Below are positions 11,920 to 26,300 of a DNA stretch of 64,000 nucleotides, piece by piece. A model generated the notes under the pieces. That model was given only the letters and a program-made list of their open reading frames with translations. It was not told the DNA's origin and did not search any database. Numbering within the stretch: the first letter of the stretch is position 1; each line of letters starts with the position of its first letter. The translations under genes and the position numbers were made by a program. This DNA comes from Ypsolopha sequella (taxonomy: Eukaryota; Arthropoda; Insecta; Lepidoptera; Ypsolophidae): the NCBI GenBank assembly GCA_934047225.1, contig OW203992.1, forward strand, positions 6,747,501 to 6,811,500, read 5' to 3'.

Positions 11920-12675
11920 TTAAAGAGGATACAAGTAAAGCAATATGGCGGATAAAAAGAATGTTCCAAGACAAAGGCATGTAAATAGCTGTCGGTTATC
12001 ATCTAACTTATCAGTTTCAGTGTTCAAGTCTTTATTCAATTCTTCATTTAAATTATTCTGAATATCGAGATTCATCATTCCTCTGTTGTAGCGATCCAGC
12101 TCCTCTTGTTCTGGTCTCGATTCTATTGGAAAATCAACTTCATCCATGTCATAGATGTCTAACTCATCACCTTTAAAAATGCCATCATCTTTACAAAACG
12201 GCATCACGAATTGAACTTTATTTTTGTGAAAATAAGGTCCTCTCTTCTTCAAAGTTGCGTTAGTCCCGTACACTGGTGAGTAGTGGACGTCTTGAAGCAA
12301 ATCCGAGTTATTATTCTCATAGTTTAACTGATACTCTTCAGCCTCATCTATGGTGTAGTTTTGAGTGTAGTCGTTCGTGTAGTTGAAGTTACTAATATAT
12401 CTTTCTTCGGTATACCTATAATTGTTGGTTTGGTAATTCACTTCGTAGGAATTTTCATAGAATTCACTCGCGTAAGACTCTTCGGAATAGCCGGATTCTG
12501 ATTGGTCGTAGGCCGCGTCACGCGCGTGTATGGTCTCATCTGATTGGTTGACATCCTTACGCTGCGGCGTGGCGTGTGCGAGGAGCGCGAACACGGTGCG
12601 AGCGAGAGGGCAGATATCCCCGTCTCCCTCGCCCTCGTGTTGACCCAATATGTCTTCCGAAGAGCAGATCGCATC
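11920..12675 (-). CDS. Lrch: LRCH terminal exon with C-terminal anchor
   Basis: 756 bp including the TAA stop; acceptor GTGTTGCAG. The first residues (DAICSSEDILGQ ... ICPLARTVFALL) complete the CH domain. They are followed by about 150 residues rich in Tyr, Asn, Glu and Ser. The protein ends with a hydrophobic segment of about 20 residues (LFTCLCLGTFFLSAILLYLY) only two residues from the stop, a tail-anchor arrangement. Some vertebrate LRCH paralogues also end in a membrane segment, so the anchor is plausible; that it is used is inference. Confidence 0.88.
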   Translation of the reverse strand, partial: DAICSSEDILGQHEGEGDGDICPLARTVFALLAHATPQRKDVNQSDETIHARDAAYDQSESGYSEESYASEFYENSYEVNYQTNNYRYTEERYISNFNYTNDYTQNYTIDEAEEYQLNYENNNSDLLQDVHYSPVYGTNATLKKRGPYFHKNKVQFVMPFCKDDGIFKGDELDIYDMDEVDFPIESRPEQEELDRYNRGMMNLDIQNNLNEELNKDLNTETDKLDDNRQLFTCLCLGTFFLSAILLYLYPL

Positions 12676-14287
12676 CTGCAACACACGCCACCCGATTCTT
12701 AGTTTCTAATATTATTTTTGTCATTTCGCGCTCGCGAAAGGATGTCAACGGTTAAAAACGACCCTGTAACACTCGAAATGTCCAGTTATGGGAAACCGAA
12801 AAGGGCATCTCATAACTTAGAACTGGTTAAAAGTCTACCTAGGTTTCAACTCTGCAAAACGAAAATTGTTGTCTAAATGCATGAATGAAAATTGTTAACA
12901 AGATATCCAAAGTTAAACAGCTGTACCGCACCTTAGGCGTCACGTAGCGAGGCGGGGGGGAGGAAAGGAAAGAGTAGCATGAGTCTTTAAATATCGATCT
13001 CATGTCTACTCATGCTATTTCCGTGCCTCCCCCCGCCTCGCCGCGCGGCACGAAAGGTGCGGCAGAACGGTTTCGGTCAAACTTTAAGCGCTTTAATCAT
13101 TATGGCAACAATACTCTACTAGTTTAGCAACAAAACTAAAAATTATCAACTCTGCACAAAACATACCTTACGGTCCGATTCGAGATAATATTTGCTCACA
13201 TTCACGTAGCAAAAGAGGTGATTTTTTTATTTTAGTAAGTGCGTAAAGGATAGCTTGAAGTGTAAATCGGACCGCAAGAATAAATTAAGAGTTATTTGCA
13301 AACAAGTAAATAAAACGATCTAACAACAGATTTTATGCTTTTCAAATCGGATACAGGAGGTTGTCAACAACAAATTTGTCATTAGAAATGTTTAAACGAA
13401 TATTTTAAAATAAAAACCAGTCCTTATAAGTAAAATTCCATTCAGATCCCACTCCTATGGTCTACGCGGGACGAAGTGTGGGAGTGTTCAACCAATCAGA
13501 TAGCATAGAACCCAAGTGAATAAAGGAACTGTCAACTTAGTGGAAGTTGATTGAAGTAGGCGTTACTGTGCGGACGTCCATCATGAACTTATGGATATAT
13601 TAATCTTTTTTTTTTTGTGTTAAGCGGAATATTGCAAGTTATTAATATATTCATAAGTTTATGGAAGTTTAAATTAAATGTATAATAGACAGTGAACGTT
13701 TACTAAAAGCAGATATTCTCCAGATTCAATTGAAAACCGTTTCCTAAAACCAAACCTTCGTGAGTCTTTAATTTTGAATATATCTTAAGCATGAGAACTC
13801 TAGCATGCAAGAACAGCTTTTTTTTGCTACAAAACGAAATCTTATCTCCGCGGATAGAATTTTGCAAAGCTACAGTATCAGCGGTGTTTTGTAGAGATTT
13901 TTTTGGTGGTTCGTTACAGTTGCTGTGGAGATACACCCAATATATAGTTAGTTATAAGAACCAACAAATAGTAAAGAAAGAAGCTTACCTCTTCGACTCC
14001 GATTCTTCTGCAGGCTTCCAGGAAGTTGTCCACATTGCGTCTGCAACGCGCCATTGTTAACTTCGGCTGCGACAGAGAAATGTATACTGTTATATACTGT
14101 AATATTCCTCGAGCTGTGGATTCAATTCTCGTAGGTTCACAAAGATTGTCGTCTCGTGTTCTGCATGATACGAAATGCTCTTTATTTGTGCCTGGCGACA
14201 TACCACCTTCGCATATTGCAACGTAATAAAATGTCGGTGTAGTATTACATTGATTAGTTGATCCTATTCTCTTCACACCTGTGACGA

Positions 14288-14324
<37 letters not shown>

Positions 14325-17300
14325 ATGTTATTTGCAGCTGGTTGTTATTATTTGCGCAAACCATGTAGTTCTCAGCGCCAAAATGGCGGAAATAACATCG
14401 GTTTCTAGCTATCTGGTCATTATTTTAGGGCCTTGCCTTTGGGTTTTCGCTTAAATATGCTGAGTCAACTACTTATCCGATCAATGTTAAACTCACAGAC
14501 ATGTTTTTTCAGACCTTTTTCTTTCCGTTGTCGAGACAGTTACCTAATTGGCAACATTTCGATCGATAGTTTCATTTTTTTTTTAAAAGTGACGCCTTTT
14601 CAAGTTATAAATTAGTTTTATGTCTAGGCGGCTGAAATTACTGCTTTAACATGAAAACATGGATTATTTTCCGTTGCCAAGACAAACATTTCTTACAACA
14701 AATGCTTTTTCGGAAAATTCAGATTATGCGTACCGGCAACGAAGCGAGCGTTGTAATGTAGACTTTCTGACAATATGATTAAGTTCAAAATAACTTAGTA
14801 GGAGTGTTGTGTTCCATTGACCAGACCTTGAGATCACAGTATCAAGGTTGTACCAAAGATGCATTTTGTTTGTAAGGTTTATATTGATCACGAAAAAAAC
14901 AACTAATGCAGACAGATTCCTAATTTATCTTTTAGCCGTAAGTACGAAATTTTGCTATATTATTTAATAGTGCCAATTTGTAAGTCGCGTACCTGTCTAG
15001 TATTTACCTGTGCAGGCGAGGGTACATGCACGGATGCCACGGACCGCGGCCGCACGTGATTGGCTAGATGACACAACACCACGCCGTCCGCCAACACTGG
15101 AGCCAGTTGTTCCGGAAGTTGCATCTTGAGACGGGACTCGATTATCTGGTGTTGACGGAAAGAATAATAAGATGATGTAGTGACTAGAATAGAAAAATGG
15201 TATGGTAGAATGAAAGTAGAGTGATGAAAGAAATTTATGGTGCTCAAGTCGAAGGTAGAGCTCGACCAGACCGCCCTAGAAGGACATAAGTTGACCAAAT
15301 TGGCGACTTATTGAAGAACGGCAATGTCAAAAGTGCTCAGAATAGAAGAGCTTGTATTACTAGATTGATGGACGTAGCAGAGGCAAAAGAGGTGTGTCAG
15401 GATCATAGCAGATGGAAATCTTTAGTCGCTGCCTACCCTACTGGGAGACAGTGGTGAGTATATGTATGTATGTATGCAATAATGCTCTTTGAGGAGGTTG
15501 CACCTACACCACCCTGTCTTGGAGAAAAATACACAAAAATACAAAAAATTATATTTTTTAAATTTATTATATAAAAGAACGTGACCTGACGTGACGTAAA
15601 TGCACAAACGTATGATCTTGTTTTTATTCCGATAATTATAAGAATGCAAATAAGTATTACATCATATAATATACAGGTAGATAGATGCACCCCCCTGACA
15701 ATAACCCTGCCGGCGCCCATGATAATGCCAGAATATAGAGAGATTTCTAATGTTACTATAATCACAGTAGAGAAAAGTAACAGTATTAAGTCCTAGAAAC
15801 AGCGTTCGGCAGGCGCATGCATTAGGGCTGCCCACATAAATGCGCGCGAATCGGGTTGAGTCTCACTCCGCGTCCGTACATAAAAAAAATACGGGTGTTT
15901 CTTTTCTGTGTATTTCATGAAATACACGTAAAATTTCAATAAATTTCTGGTATATGCATTTCGACTATATAATCTAGGGTTTTGAAATTGGAAAACATGT
16001 TTGGATAAATTTTTCTCGATAGAAATAATTGTTGAAATGAGGTCTTCGAACACACTTTTTCTCCTCGTTTGACGAATAGGAACCATATGCAGAACTCAAA
16101 CATATTTTATTAGATGTGTTTCAACAATATCTAGAGATTTGGTATTTGAAATTTTGCTAGCTATTTTAGTTTTTTTAATAAAAATATAAAACTAATTTTT
16201 TTCCCTTTTGCCCTAAATCCGCCCGTCTCGCACTGCGCGATTTTTCGCTTGAAGTGACAGTGACAAAAATAAAATTCGCATAGCCTCGTAACTGCGGCGC
16301 ACCCCTACTACCGTGGTATGCCGAGATTTAAAAGCGCGCGTTTCGGCCGTTTTATATGTAACATTAATCCGAGCCACGATCTATTGTTTCAGCGATAATG
16401 GAAGTTAGAAGGGTTAAGTACTTGCTGGTGTCTGTATCGGGGCATCTCGAACACTCTATGACAATAGGTTACGCAATATTACGCATTACAAAGGGATAAC
16501 AAGGAGTCACGTAGCCATAATACTCAGTTTTGTTTTGACTCAGCGTTTATAATCGACTCATTCAAGCATTGGTCGTATTTGGTAAACATAGTGTTTCCGT
16601 AGTATGAGTACTAGTCAGAACAAACACGTTTCATTTTCAAATGAACTAATACAATACAATACAATATTCTTTATCCATCCATCAGCCCGTATTCGTCCAC
16701 TGCTGGACATAGGCCTCCCCAATATTACGCCACTCTTGGCGGTCCTCAGTCATCCTCATCCAGCCGCCACCTGCAACGTCCTTCAGATCGTCAGTCCAGC
16801 GGGCACGAGGGCGGCCTACTCTGCGCTTTGCTGTATTCTTTATTGCCCATCAAAAAACAAAATAAATAGACAATTTCAAAAGATAAAAGTAGTATTCAAT
16901 TGGCGGTTATTATGTACACCGCCCCTACACATTTTGTTTTAAGAGTTCCTCTTTTCAAACGTTGCTTGAAAGAGATCGCTTTCTAGTGATAAGACCGCGG
17001 AAAAATTGTATCTATTTATTCTGTACACCGCCTCTCACAATTTTTTCACAAAACCCAGGCGTTTAGAAACGTTTCGGCAAATGCCATCATAGTTATGTCG
17101 AAAGTGCAATTTATCATAAGTTACCGTCACTGCCAAAGATTTAAAAAGTTTAGATGAGCCCTGGCACCTAAAATCTATTGCATTGTTTTTGAATGTGTGC
17201 GTTAACATAATGCTGACGCGCGCACACTTATGAGTGCGCAATCTGTCTACGATCAGCAAACTGATCAGACTCCTAAAGTTGTTAAAATGGTTAACTTTAA

Positions 17301-20300
17301 GTACACTTAAGGCGTCCAACTATCACTGTGTTCAGATGAGCACTGATTCCAAACGTGTGAGCGTCACCCATTTAAAGGTGGAAACATTTTGGTGCTGTCT
17401 TAGTACGGTAAGGGCTTATCTTTACTTTTGAAATCTTTGGTCACTGGAAGATCGTCGTTTGTTATCTTTCTTATTTATGTCTTTTCTGTACAAATTAATA
17501 AATAATAAGATAGATTCTCCTACTTTGCTTAGCAAAATACCGTTCAAGATTCCTCGAGTCTCGTCAGGTTCTCGTAACTTGTTTTATGTACGCTTTGCTC
17601 ATACAGATTATTTGAAAGAACACTTTCTTCATCCGTAGCTCAATTTATTATAACAATAACCTTTCCGATATCGACGTTTTCTCATTATCTTTTTCTTCAT
17701 TCAAAAGAGAAATTGTAAACCATTTAACAATATGATTGTAAATATAATGCATTTAGTTACTTATTTACCTTACAGTCTTAATACACTTTTGTCAAAATTA
17801 ATAGTTAACACAGTAAGTAGATTTATATCACAGTATTTTACCAAGGGACCTCCAGGTCTGCTCGAGTTTCATGTATGTGCTAACATGACTGTGTGTGTCC
17901 TGAATAAATCAAAATAAATAAATAACTAAAAGTTTCCATAGTATACATACATAATATTAACAAAATAAGTCCTTAGTCCACGAGCCGTGGTTCCTCAGTC
18001 GGTAGGCCGTACTCTCAATCTTATGACCCGGGTTCGAATCCTGTCGATCAAGCTTAAACTAATGAGATTTTTGGAATTTTTGTGCATGTTATCTGTAGTT
18101 TTGTTTACTTACTACTAGCTAAACGGTGAAAAGAGGTAAACTGTAAGGTAAACCTTCATGCTCTTAAAAGCGTTTCTGACCGATGCACGGCGATATATGG
18201 CTCACGTTGGGACGTAAAAATCATCGGTAAAAAGAGTGCGGAAACAATCGTCCTGACGATATGCTTCACGAGGTACGATTACACTTACAACCGAGTTGCT
18301 TACACACATTCGAGTACCGTATTTTGTAAATACGAATACGTAATCACATTACACAGACACACCTTCTTAGAATTGGAAGGAAAACACATTGTTCATTCCA
18401 TACAATTAAACATTAACTGGCATACATTATTCTGCTTTGAAAACAAAAGATACTTTCAGTATTAAGGCTAGTTAATTTTAGAAAATAGTGCAACTTGTAA
18501 CAACATGGTATTATGTATTTTTTTAGAGACCATTACTTGGTTGGTCAAAATTGCTCTCGCAATTTGTACGCGAAATATAATAGTAATGAGTAAAGAGTGT
18601 TTCAAATATACAAGTGATCGGGAACAAGGTTCAACGATCCCTTTTTTCGAAATCGTAAAAAAAAGTGTTGTTCCTATACAAACTGTACTAGTTCAAATAC
18701 GTATAGGCACGAAGAGAACAAAAATTTTTTTTCAATGCATGTGCTCGTAAAGGCTCACTTTTTATGCATCATAACCGAACAGAAAATCGATTATTTTGCC
18801 CTAGGGCTTTATTATTATTTTTTTTAATTTGTTGCAATGGTTGGCTAACCTGCAGCCTTTCCTGTGTACCATAGATGTTATACTTTTTTTCCACTGTTTA
18901 ACGGCTCTGGATACAATCCTTTTGAGCCAATTATAATTTAAAGTTCACAAGATTATATTTGTTTTCATTTCCTCACACTATGCATTGAAAAACGTAGTAT
19001 GATACACGGGCGTAAAAGCAATAAGTTACTCGGTTACGTTTAAAACACTCGCTACGCTCGTGTTTTAAATCGTCCTCGTAATTTATTCCTTTTAGCCCTT
19101 GTAGCATAAACTACTATTTTCGGATTTCACCCGACGGGTCATTCAGTATTATTCCTGGTCACTAACCGAGACTCCAGGAAAAATAGGGAGGTTGATTAAA
19201 TTTGTTGTTGGCAGGACTATCAATCTTGAGACCCAGGTTTGTGTCCTGCCGCTCGAACATGCACCAACGAATTATTTGGAATTGATATATGTAGTAGTAC
19301 CACTTTCGGTGAAGGAAAACATTGTCTCCTTGCACAGATAATAAAAAAGTGACCTAAATCTGTTTTTTTTTTAATATTTATTGTGTAGTTGTCGTGTGTA
19401 TTTGTGCCCGAAGTACGGCCAGAGAGAGAGTATAAAGTATTACTACATAAAGAAGCGACATTCACCTCCCAGCGCGAGTTAGTGGAAAATCTGATGGCGA
19501 GCAGAGGCTCCATTGCATTGGGACGTTAAAATAATTGGTAACAACAGGGTTCATTTAAAATTCTTACTTACATGGACATCATTGTATAATTAATAATAGT
19601 AATATACATATTTAAGTCTCTTTTTCATTGCTTGTTTATACCTACCTAATTTTACCATTTTCTTCTAACAACTATTTTCCTAATTGAATGTTTGATATAA
19701 TGCACTAGTGACATGTTAATTTTTCAAGATTTTACTGTGTTATTTTATTTATTTTGTCAATTTTATTGTTCTTGTTAGTGTTACTTCTTCGTTAATTATT
19801 ATTATACTACTACTAATTTGTGTACCATACTGGTTTAAGTACAAATAAATGTTCTGATTCTGATTCTAGACAGTCCATGCTCGAAACCTTTGACACCCCA
19901 TCGGGGATTCGTACCGTGACGATATGTTAATAATAAAGTATCCTCACCGTTCGCAACTGCTGCAGTAGTTCAGTCTCTTCCTTCTGTTTATCAAACTCCC
20001 TCTTCATAGTGAAGCTGAGCATATCCGCCGCGCCGCCATCTTTGTTCCAAATCATTTTAGTTCCAGGAGGCTTCGGCGCCGCGCCTTTAAGATATGACAC
20101 TGTTGTGGTTAGCAATTTCGTCTCTCCGCAATTCTTTATACTTTTAACACCTATGCTGTTGTAGGTTAACGTGCTCGATGGAGATTTTGTAGGGGATGTC
20201 GGTTTGATGTACGAATCGGCGCTTTGGGAACCGTTTACGCGGTTATAGTCGTTCCCATTTACAGCGTTTGGACTAGAGTAGAGTTTGTTGACTCGCGACG

Positions 20301-23300
20301 GCACGACTTTTTGTACTGGCCTTTTGTTCGCCATTTCATCGATGTTCCCGTTTTGGGATTGCGTTCTTCTGGGAGTGGAGTGTAGGAGGGGGGAGTTTGG
20401 CACTTGGGATGTATTTGAGGAGGTATTTATGCTGCTATTGGAAGATATTGTTCTGGAATAAAGACTAGGGGAGTTACTTGTGTATCCGTTGATGGGAGAG
20501 TGGGGGGAAGATTGGGATCTGTGGACCGGGCTTTGGTTTTGGGGTGAGGAGTCGAGTTCTGGGGAAGGTTGGTCGGTTCTGGGTCGGTAGATGTCTTGGG
20601 CTCGCTGCTGTCTTAAAGCTTCTTTGTATTGTCTGTGGAATACAAAGAGATGTTATGATTTGATTTGTCTAAACGAGGAAGTTTATTGAATATTTTGATA
20701 ACACCTGAATATATATAATTTGAATATTCATCATTTCATTTGAATAGATTTTAGCCAAAATTTATATCTATAATAAACATAGGTGTTACCAAAGTAAGCA
20801 AAGCCACATAAATGTTAATCTGTTTTTGAATGTAACAAAAATAAGATTTTAATATATTTTTTACTAGTCAAGTCAAATAGGATCAACAGTTTGGCGTGTG
20901 ATAAACTAGTATGGTTGCAAAAACTTGTCAGGTCAATATATGTTCAAAACCAGGGGCTTTATTGTCTAACTTCAATATCTATCGCTGTCGCCTTCAAATG
21001 TATCGTGATTGGCTATAAATATCATAATACATTCATTTTTAGCTAATCACAATGTCTTTGAAAGGGATAGCGATGAAGACAACAAGGCCTTAGTTTAGGT
21101 TACCTGTGCTACAACAATACAGCAGGTCTAGAAGCAAAACCGTTCAGTCTTATCCTTCACGTCTTTGACAAACGATCAGAGACAAATCTACACGAGTGAG
21201 CAGGACAACTATTTTATATCGCGCTCTATATAAGTTTGTCCCTTTTGTCGAAGTCGTGAAGATCAAGCCCCAAACAACATTCCTTCTGGAGCCGCTAAGC
21301 CGAGCGAAGCAAAGCAAAGCGACGCGTCCCTTTTAATCGATTTGCAACTAATTTGTCCTAAAATCAGCCGGCCTGTTATGTATCTATGCAACTGGTTGCC
21401 AACCCCCAAAAAAATTGCCTTCAGTGGCTATTGAACTATTTACGAACTGTCACGTCACTTCAGTGCGAACGTATCCTTAAACAATCAGAATTCGATAGTA
21501 TACTGCTACAGTTAAAACCCATTTTTAGTTTAAACCCGTTTTAACTAGTAAAAACTAGTTCTAACTGAAAGCCTTTGTTACAACTAGTTTTGACTAGTTA
21601 AAACTAGAATTTATTTATTGAGTAATTTTGATTCAAGTCAAAAATAGTTCTAAGTAAGTTAGGTTTACATGTAAGTACATATTGGAAGCCAACCGAAGCG
21701 GAACGGAGCGAGGCGACCCTCAATACTTGTAATAGAATTACTGTGTTTTAACTGAATCATTTAGTTAGAACTAGTTTTTCCAAGGTAAAACTAGTTTTAG
21801 CTTGAATCAAAATTTCTCTAAGAGTTAAATTCTAGTACTAAATAGTCAAATCTAGTTGTAACAAAGGCTTTCAGTTAGAACTAGTTTCTACTAGTTAAAA
21901 CGGGTTTTACCTGTAACATATCTATGTTTTTAATACTTGGCAACCGATTCGAAGATACATAATCTAGGCGCTGGTTTAGTAACTTTAAACAGATTTCACA
22001 TATCACAATAACCAAGCTAAGAAGTGCGTAATGTAGCGAGTGCGGTGCTGAATGAACGATGTATACCTGTACGTCTGCTGATGAGCTAATTTACTCTTAT
22101 CGTCGCCGTTAGACATGTTCCCTTCGGGTGAAATACGGAGGCTGAAAGGGACAATAGAGGGGTTAAATAATAAACAAAACAAAGGGGGGCTTATCTCAAA
22201 ACACTTGTACATCGATCAATCGAAGTATCGAGTACGTAGTTACATTTAAGGGTGCGTAATGAAACAAAACCTTGGCATCTTTAAAAAAAAATTATAGTAG
22301 AGCTTATCTACTATACTAAGAAGTCTTTATTTCTGCCCACGGCGGCGTAGTTTAAAACCAATAAGCCGATTTCACTATAATACTTAGCAGAGGCGTGCAT
22401 AAATTTTTTTTCCGGAAAAGCAATAAGAAAGTCAAGTTTGACAGTTAAAAAAAAATTGCACAAATATAACCTCACTTGTAATTTTTTCTTTCTCCGCGCC
22501 ATCATCGGTTGACTGGAAGAAATTTCTTTAAGGAATAAGTCTGCCCTTGCCTTTTGTTATTCTGTATTCTGTGTTTTATTTTAATTTTCTGTGCAATAAA
22601 GTGTTTATTCATTCATTCATTCAAAAAAATATGAAAAAATTTAAATAACACTTTGAAAAAAAAAAAGTTTGTATGAAAATGTTCACTCTAGGGTAGGGAG
22701 TGCCTACCCTGGCGCGTGGCGTCAAACAAACTTTTTTTTTTCAAAGTGTTATTTAAATTTTTTTATATTTTTTATTGTCAAACTTGACCTTCTGGTTGCT
22801 TTTCCGGAAAAAAGTTCTATGCACGCTACTGATACTTAGATGCATTCCGGATTGGATAAATGCCCAATGAGAGACCCAGACATTGCGTACATCTATGAAA
22901 GTATTTTGAGTGTAGCCCCTAGTAGGTACTAAACAAAATAAAGAACTAAGGAGAACAGTATACAAATGAAGTAGAAGGACTGATGGTATCGATGATCGTG
23001 AACATTCAGTCAGGCAATAACTTTACCTCTGTTTCGGCCACCGCAAATGAAAACAAAATAAACATCAAAACTGGCTACAATAGAAAAGTTTACAAATAAA
23101 ATGCTACATAATTTATAATGCTCATTCCGCTAAAGTTGTATTTCTAGCAAAACACCATCAAATATCTAAAAAAACCACACTGATAACGACTTGGTTTAAC
23201 TACAAAAACGGTATTTGAGACAAGCTCGCCGATCGGCGGCTGCCAGTGCCCGTTTGACAACGACGGTGAACGCCGCGTCGTCGTTCTAAGAACGACACTC

Positions 23301-26300
23301 GCCCTGATAATGCCGAAATTGTATCGGTAAAACGGTTGGCATATAGTCAACAACAATCACACGTGAGTGTTCAAGCCGTATGTAATAATAATTTAGTATG
23401 TCAGCTCACGCGAGTTTTGTTAATATTACAATCATACTTTGTTGTAAATGAATTATCAAACAATAATGCAAATTATTCTTTTAGTATCATTCGGAAGTAG
23501 TGAGGTGGGACGTCGCTGTCTTGACGAAGGCAGTCTTGCCGAAACTAATACGTAATCCAGCCATAAGTTCTGTCCTTTCCTTTTGTAATGAATTAAAACC
23601 AATTTTAGTGATAACTTAAAAAGTTTTGGGTGGGGGACCTTATGTCACTTGAAGTTCAAAATTATTGATAATTGAGTGGGGGGTCGGAAAGAGAACTGTG
23701 TCGCTGTTATAGCCTTACACACAAACGGATCAAGGTTACAGACGAAATGTTCAAATTTTATAGTACTAAACTATATACTCATGTACAAAACTGATTGAGT
23801 GAAAGCAGTGGTAGTTATTGACCTGTAAAAACTGTGCAGTGTTAGACGAGTGGCAGTTTGAAGAAATGTGTAAAGGTAAAAGGTGGACATTTTGAGCAGA
23901 TTTCCATTATATGGTACTTCATGTGGGACAGAATTTATGGCAGGACTACATTTTTTTATGTAGCCTATAAAGTGTCCTACTGCTGGGCAAAGGCCTCCCC
24001 TTGCTGATACCATATATCGCTGTTTGTACTACTTCCGACCGCCCTGATAAAGATAAATGGAGATCGTCCCGCCATCGTCTTTTTGGTCTTCTTGGCCATC
24101 GATAGCCGTCATCTGTAGCTACAGCGGGTCTACCGCGTAATTCTGATTTTCATCAACATCAACTTGAGATTGAAATTTGACGTGCGTGCGACAACGTCCG
24201 CCTAACATGCCATCTCTTTTGCACGCACGTCAAATTTCAATCTCAAGTTGATGTTGATGAAAATCAGAATTACGCGGTAGACCCGCTGCTACTACATAAA
24301 TATTGAGGAATATTCAACAAATATGGCAACACATACCCGGAGAGCAGAGGCGTGAGTGGAGCCAACGGAGACTCGCTGGACAAAGACTGAGCCCTGGATA
24401 ATGCTGCACCGGGAGACAGGGTCGATGGAGTGCTGGGCGTCGAGCGACCTGATCCGCCACCACCTGCCTCGCCCGCCGCTGGAAATAGAAACAAATACAA
24501 CGTCACGACATTAATCTACAAGGTGGTGTCAGAAGTGTTCCCGAATACGGACAGTGAAGTGCAAGTCACACAGTCCACGCACGTTTTATCGACGATTATT
24601 ACGTTCAGCGTGATGGGTGGTGAGCTCTATAGCCGTACTTCAGGCACAAATATGGAACAACAGCAAGAACAGGGCCCGTATGTCAGATGCACAACTTCAA
24701 ATGACCACGTCACATTGCGTAACTTGGTCAATCGGTTTAATAAAAATAATATAGATAGTAGACTACACTTCTGATGGGCACGTCTTAGCAAAAACGCAAT
24801 AACTCGATAGAAAAAAATCACGAACAGCCGTAACAGCCACGGCTGAGAGCGCACTATTTTAAGCTAAAAGGAAACCTCATAGAGTTCATTCCTCATTGAT
24901 GCAAAATGAAGTGCTCATTTAGACTTTATATGCATTTACCTATGAAATTGCCGAAATTTTCGTACATATTCATGAGTTCATAATTCCTGTAATTCAATAG
25001 CTATTTCAATTATTTATTTTTTGTTTGAAAGTTCATTTCAAGGTTTTACATATAAGTATGAAATTTTGTTTTTATTTTCAGTTTGATTATAAAAATTAAA
25101 TCTTCAAAAACAGTTCGTACTAAATGCCATCCATTTCTATGATAAGATTCACCAGTAATGATTTTTTACAATTGACACTTTTCAAAATTTTTATTAATGT
25201 TGCTGTCAGCTTAACGTTGTCTGATTCATACACATAAGAAAAGACACAATTTGGATTTGTCATTCCTATAAAAAATGCAAAAATGTTAGTACTGAAAATT
25301 GAGTTTCCTTCAAATTCTCTATAGAAAACAGCAATTTCATATGTAAAGACCTAATATTATTTATATGGATATTCGTTCGAACAATAAGACAACGAACCTG
25401 AAAAGTCCTACAGAAAACTCACCCTCATTGGACCACCGCTTATCAACACCGTCGGTACTGTATCCACTATCCACCGCGTGCCGCTGTCTGTGTCTCAAGC
25501 AGTCTATCGTCGCATTGCCGGACGTGATCTGGTGAGTGGCACTCTGCGGTGTACCGGCCAAGTACGAGTTATGTTTGGTGGATCTCCTGGTGTCCTCGAT
25601 CCGCCTGTGAGCCGGTAGGCTGTCCTTGTTCGCTACGTTTTCTAGGTATTTGAAGATGTGGACTTTACCGCGCATACAGACCTAAAAGAGTTAAAAGAAA
25701 AGTTGAAATTCGGCGAGTATGTCGAGTTTGATATAAGAGCTCCCAAATCTCAGATAAAACGGGCTTGGATGAGGTAAGCCATTAATTGGCAGGTTACTCC
25801 CAGGTCTTCATGGGCCGGGGTTTACTCTCATAAATAGTATGATTTTCAAGGATTAATTCAAATGAAATGCTAGTACTAAAAGTACGTGAAGATGATTTAT
25901 AAAATCCCCTATTTTTATTCCGATTTCCTAGATAATTCCCAGCCCCGAATATCCTCTAATAGTCCTACAAGGTCCGGGCCTAGGGGCCCAGGTAGCCTAG
26001 GGTCCTCATCTACCCCGGAAATAGAATTATAAAGAAAAAACATTACGGAGAATATTATACGCCACGTATGACGACCGATGACATAAATATAGTGACATAT
26101 ACAAGGTGAAATTAAATCAACCGCCCGAATTCATACTGGAGACTCGGTCAGTGATCAGGAACAAGGTCAATGACACTTTTTTCGAAATCATAAAAAAAAA
26201 TTGTTTCCTTACGAGCTGGACAAGTTCAAATACAATTACTAGGCAGTAAGGGAGCAAAAAAAAATTGTTTTCGAATTTCACCTGAAGGATCATTCAACAT

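Noticed and set aside
12438..12748. 82- and 63-codon minus-strand frames
   Set aside because: They overlap the LRCH terminal exon in other frames; the LRCH frame is the one supported by splicing and domain content.
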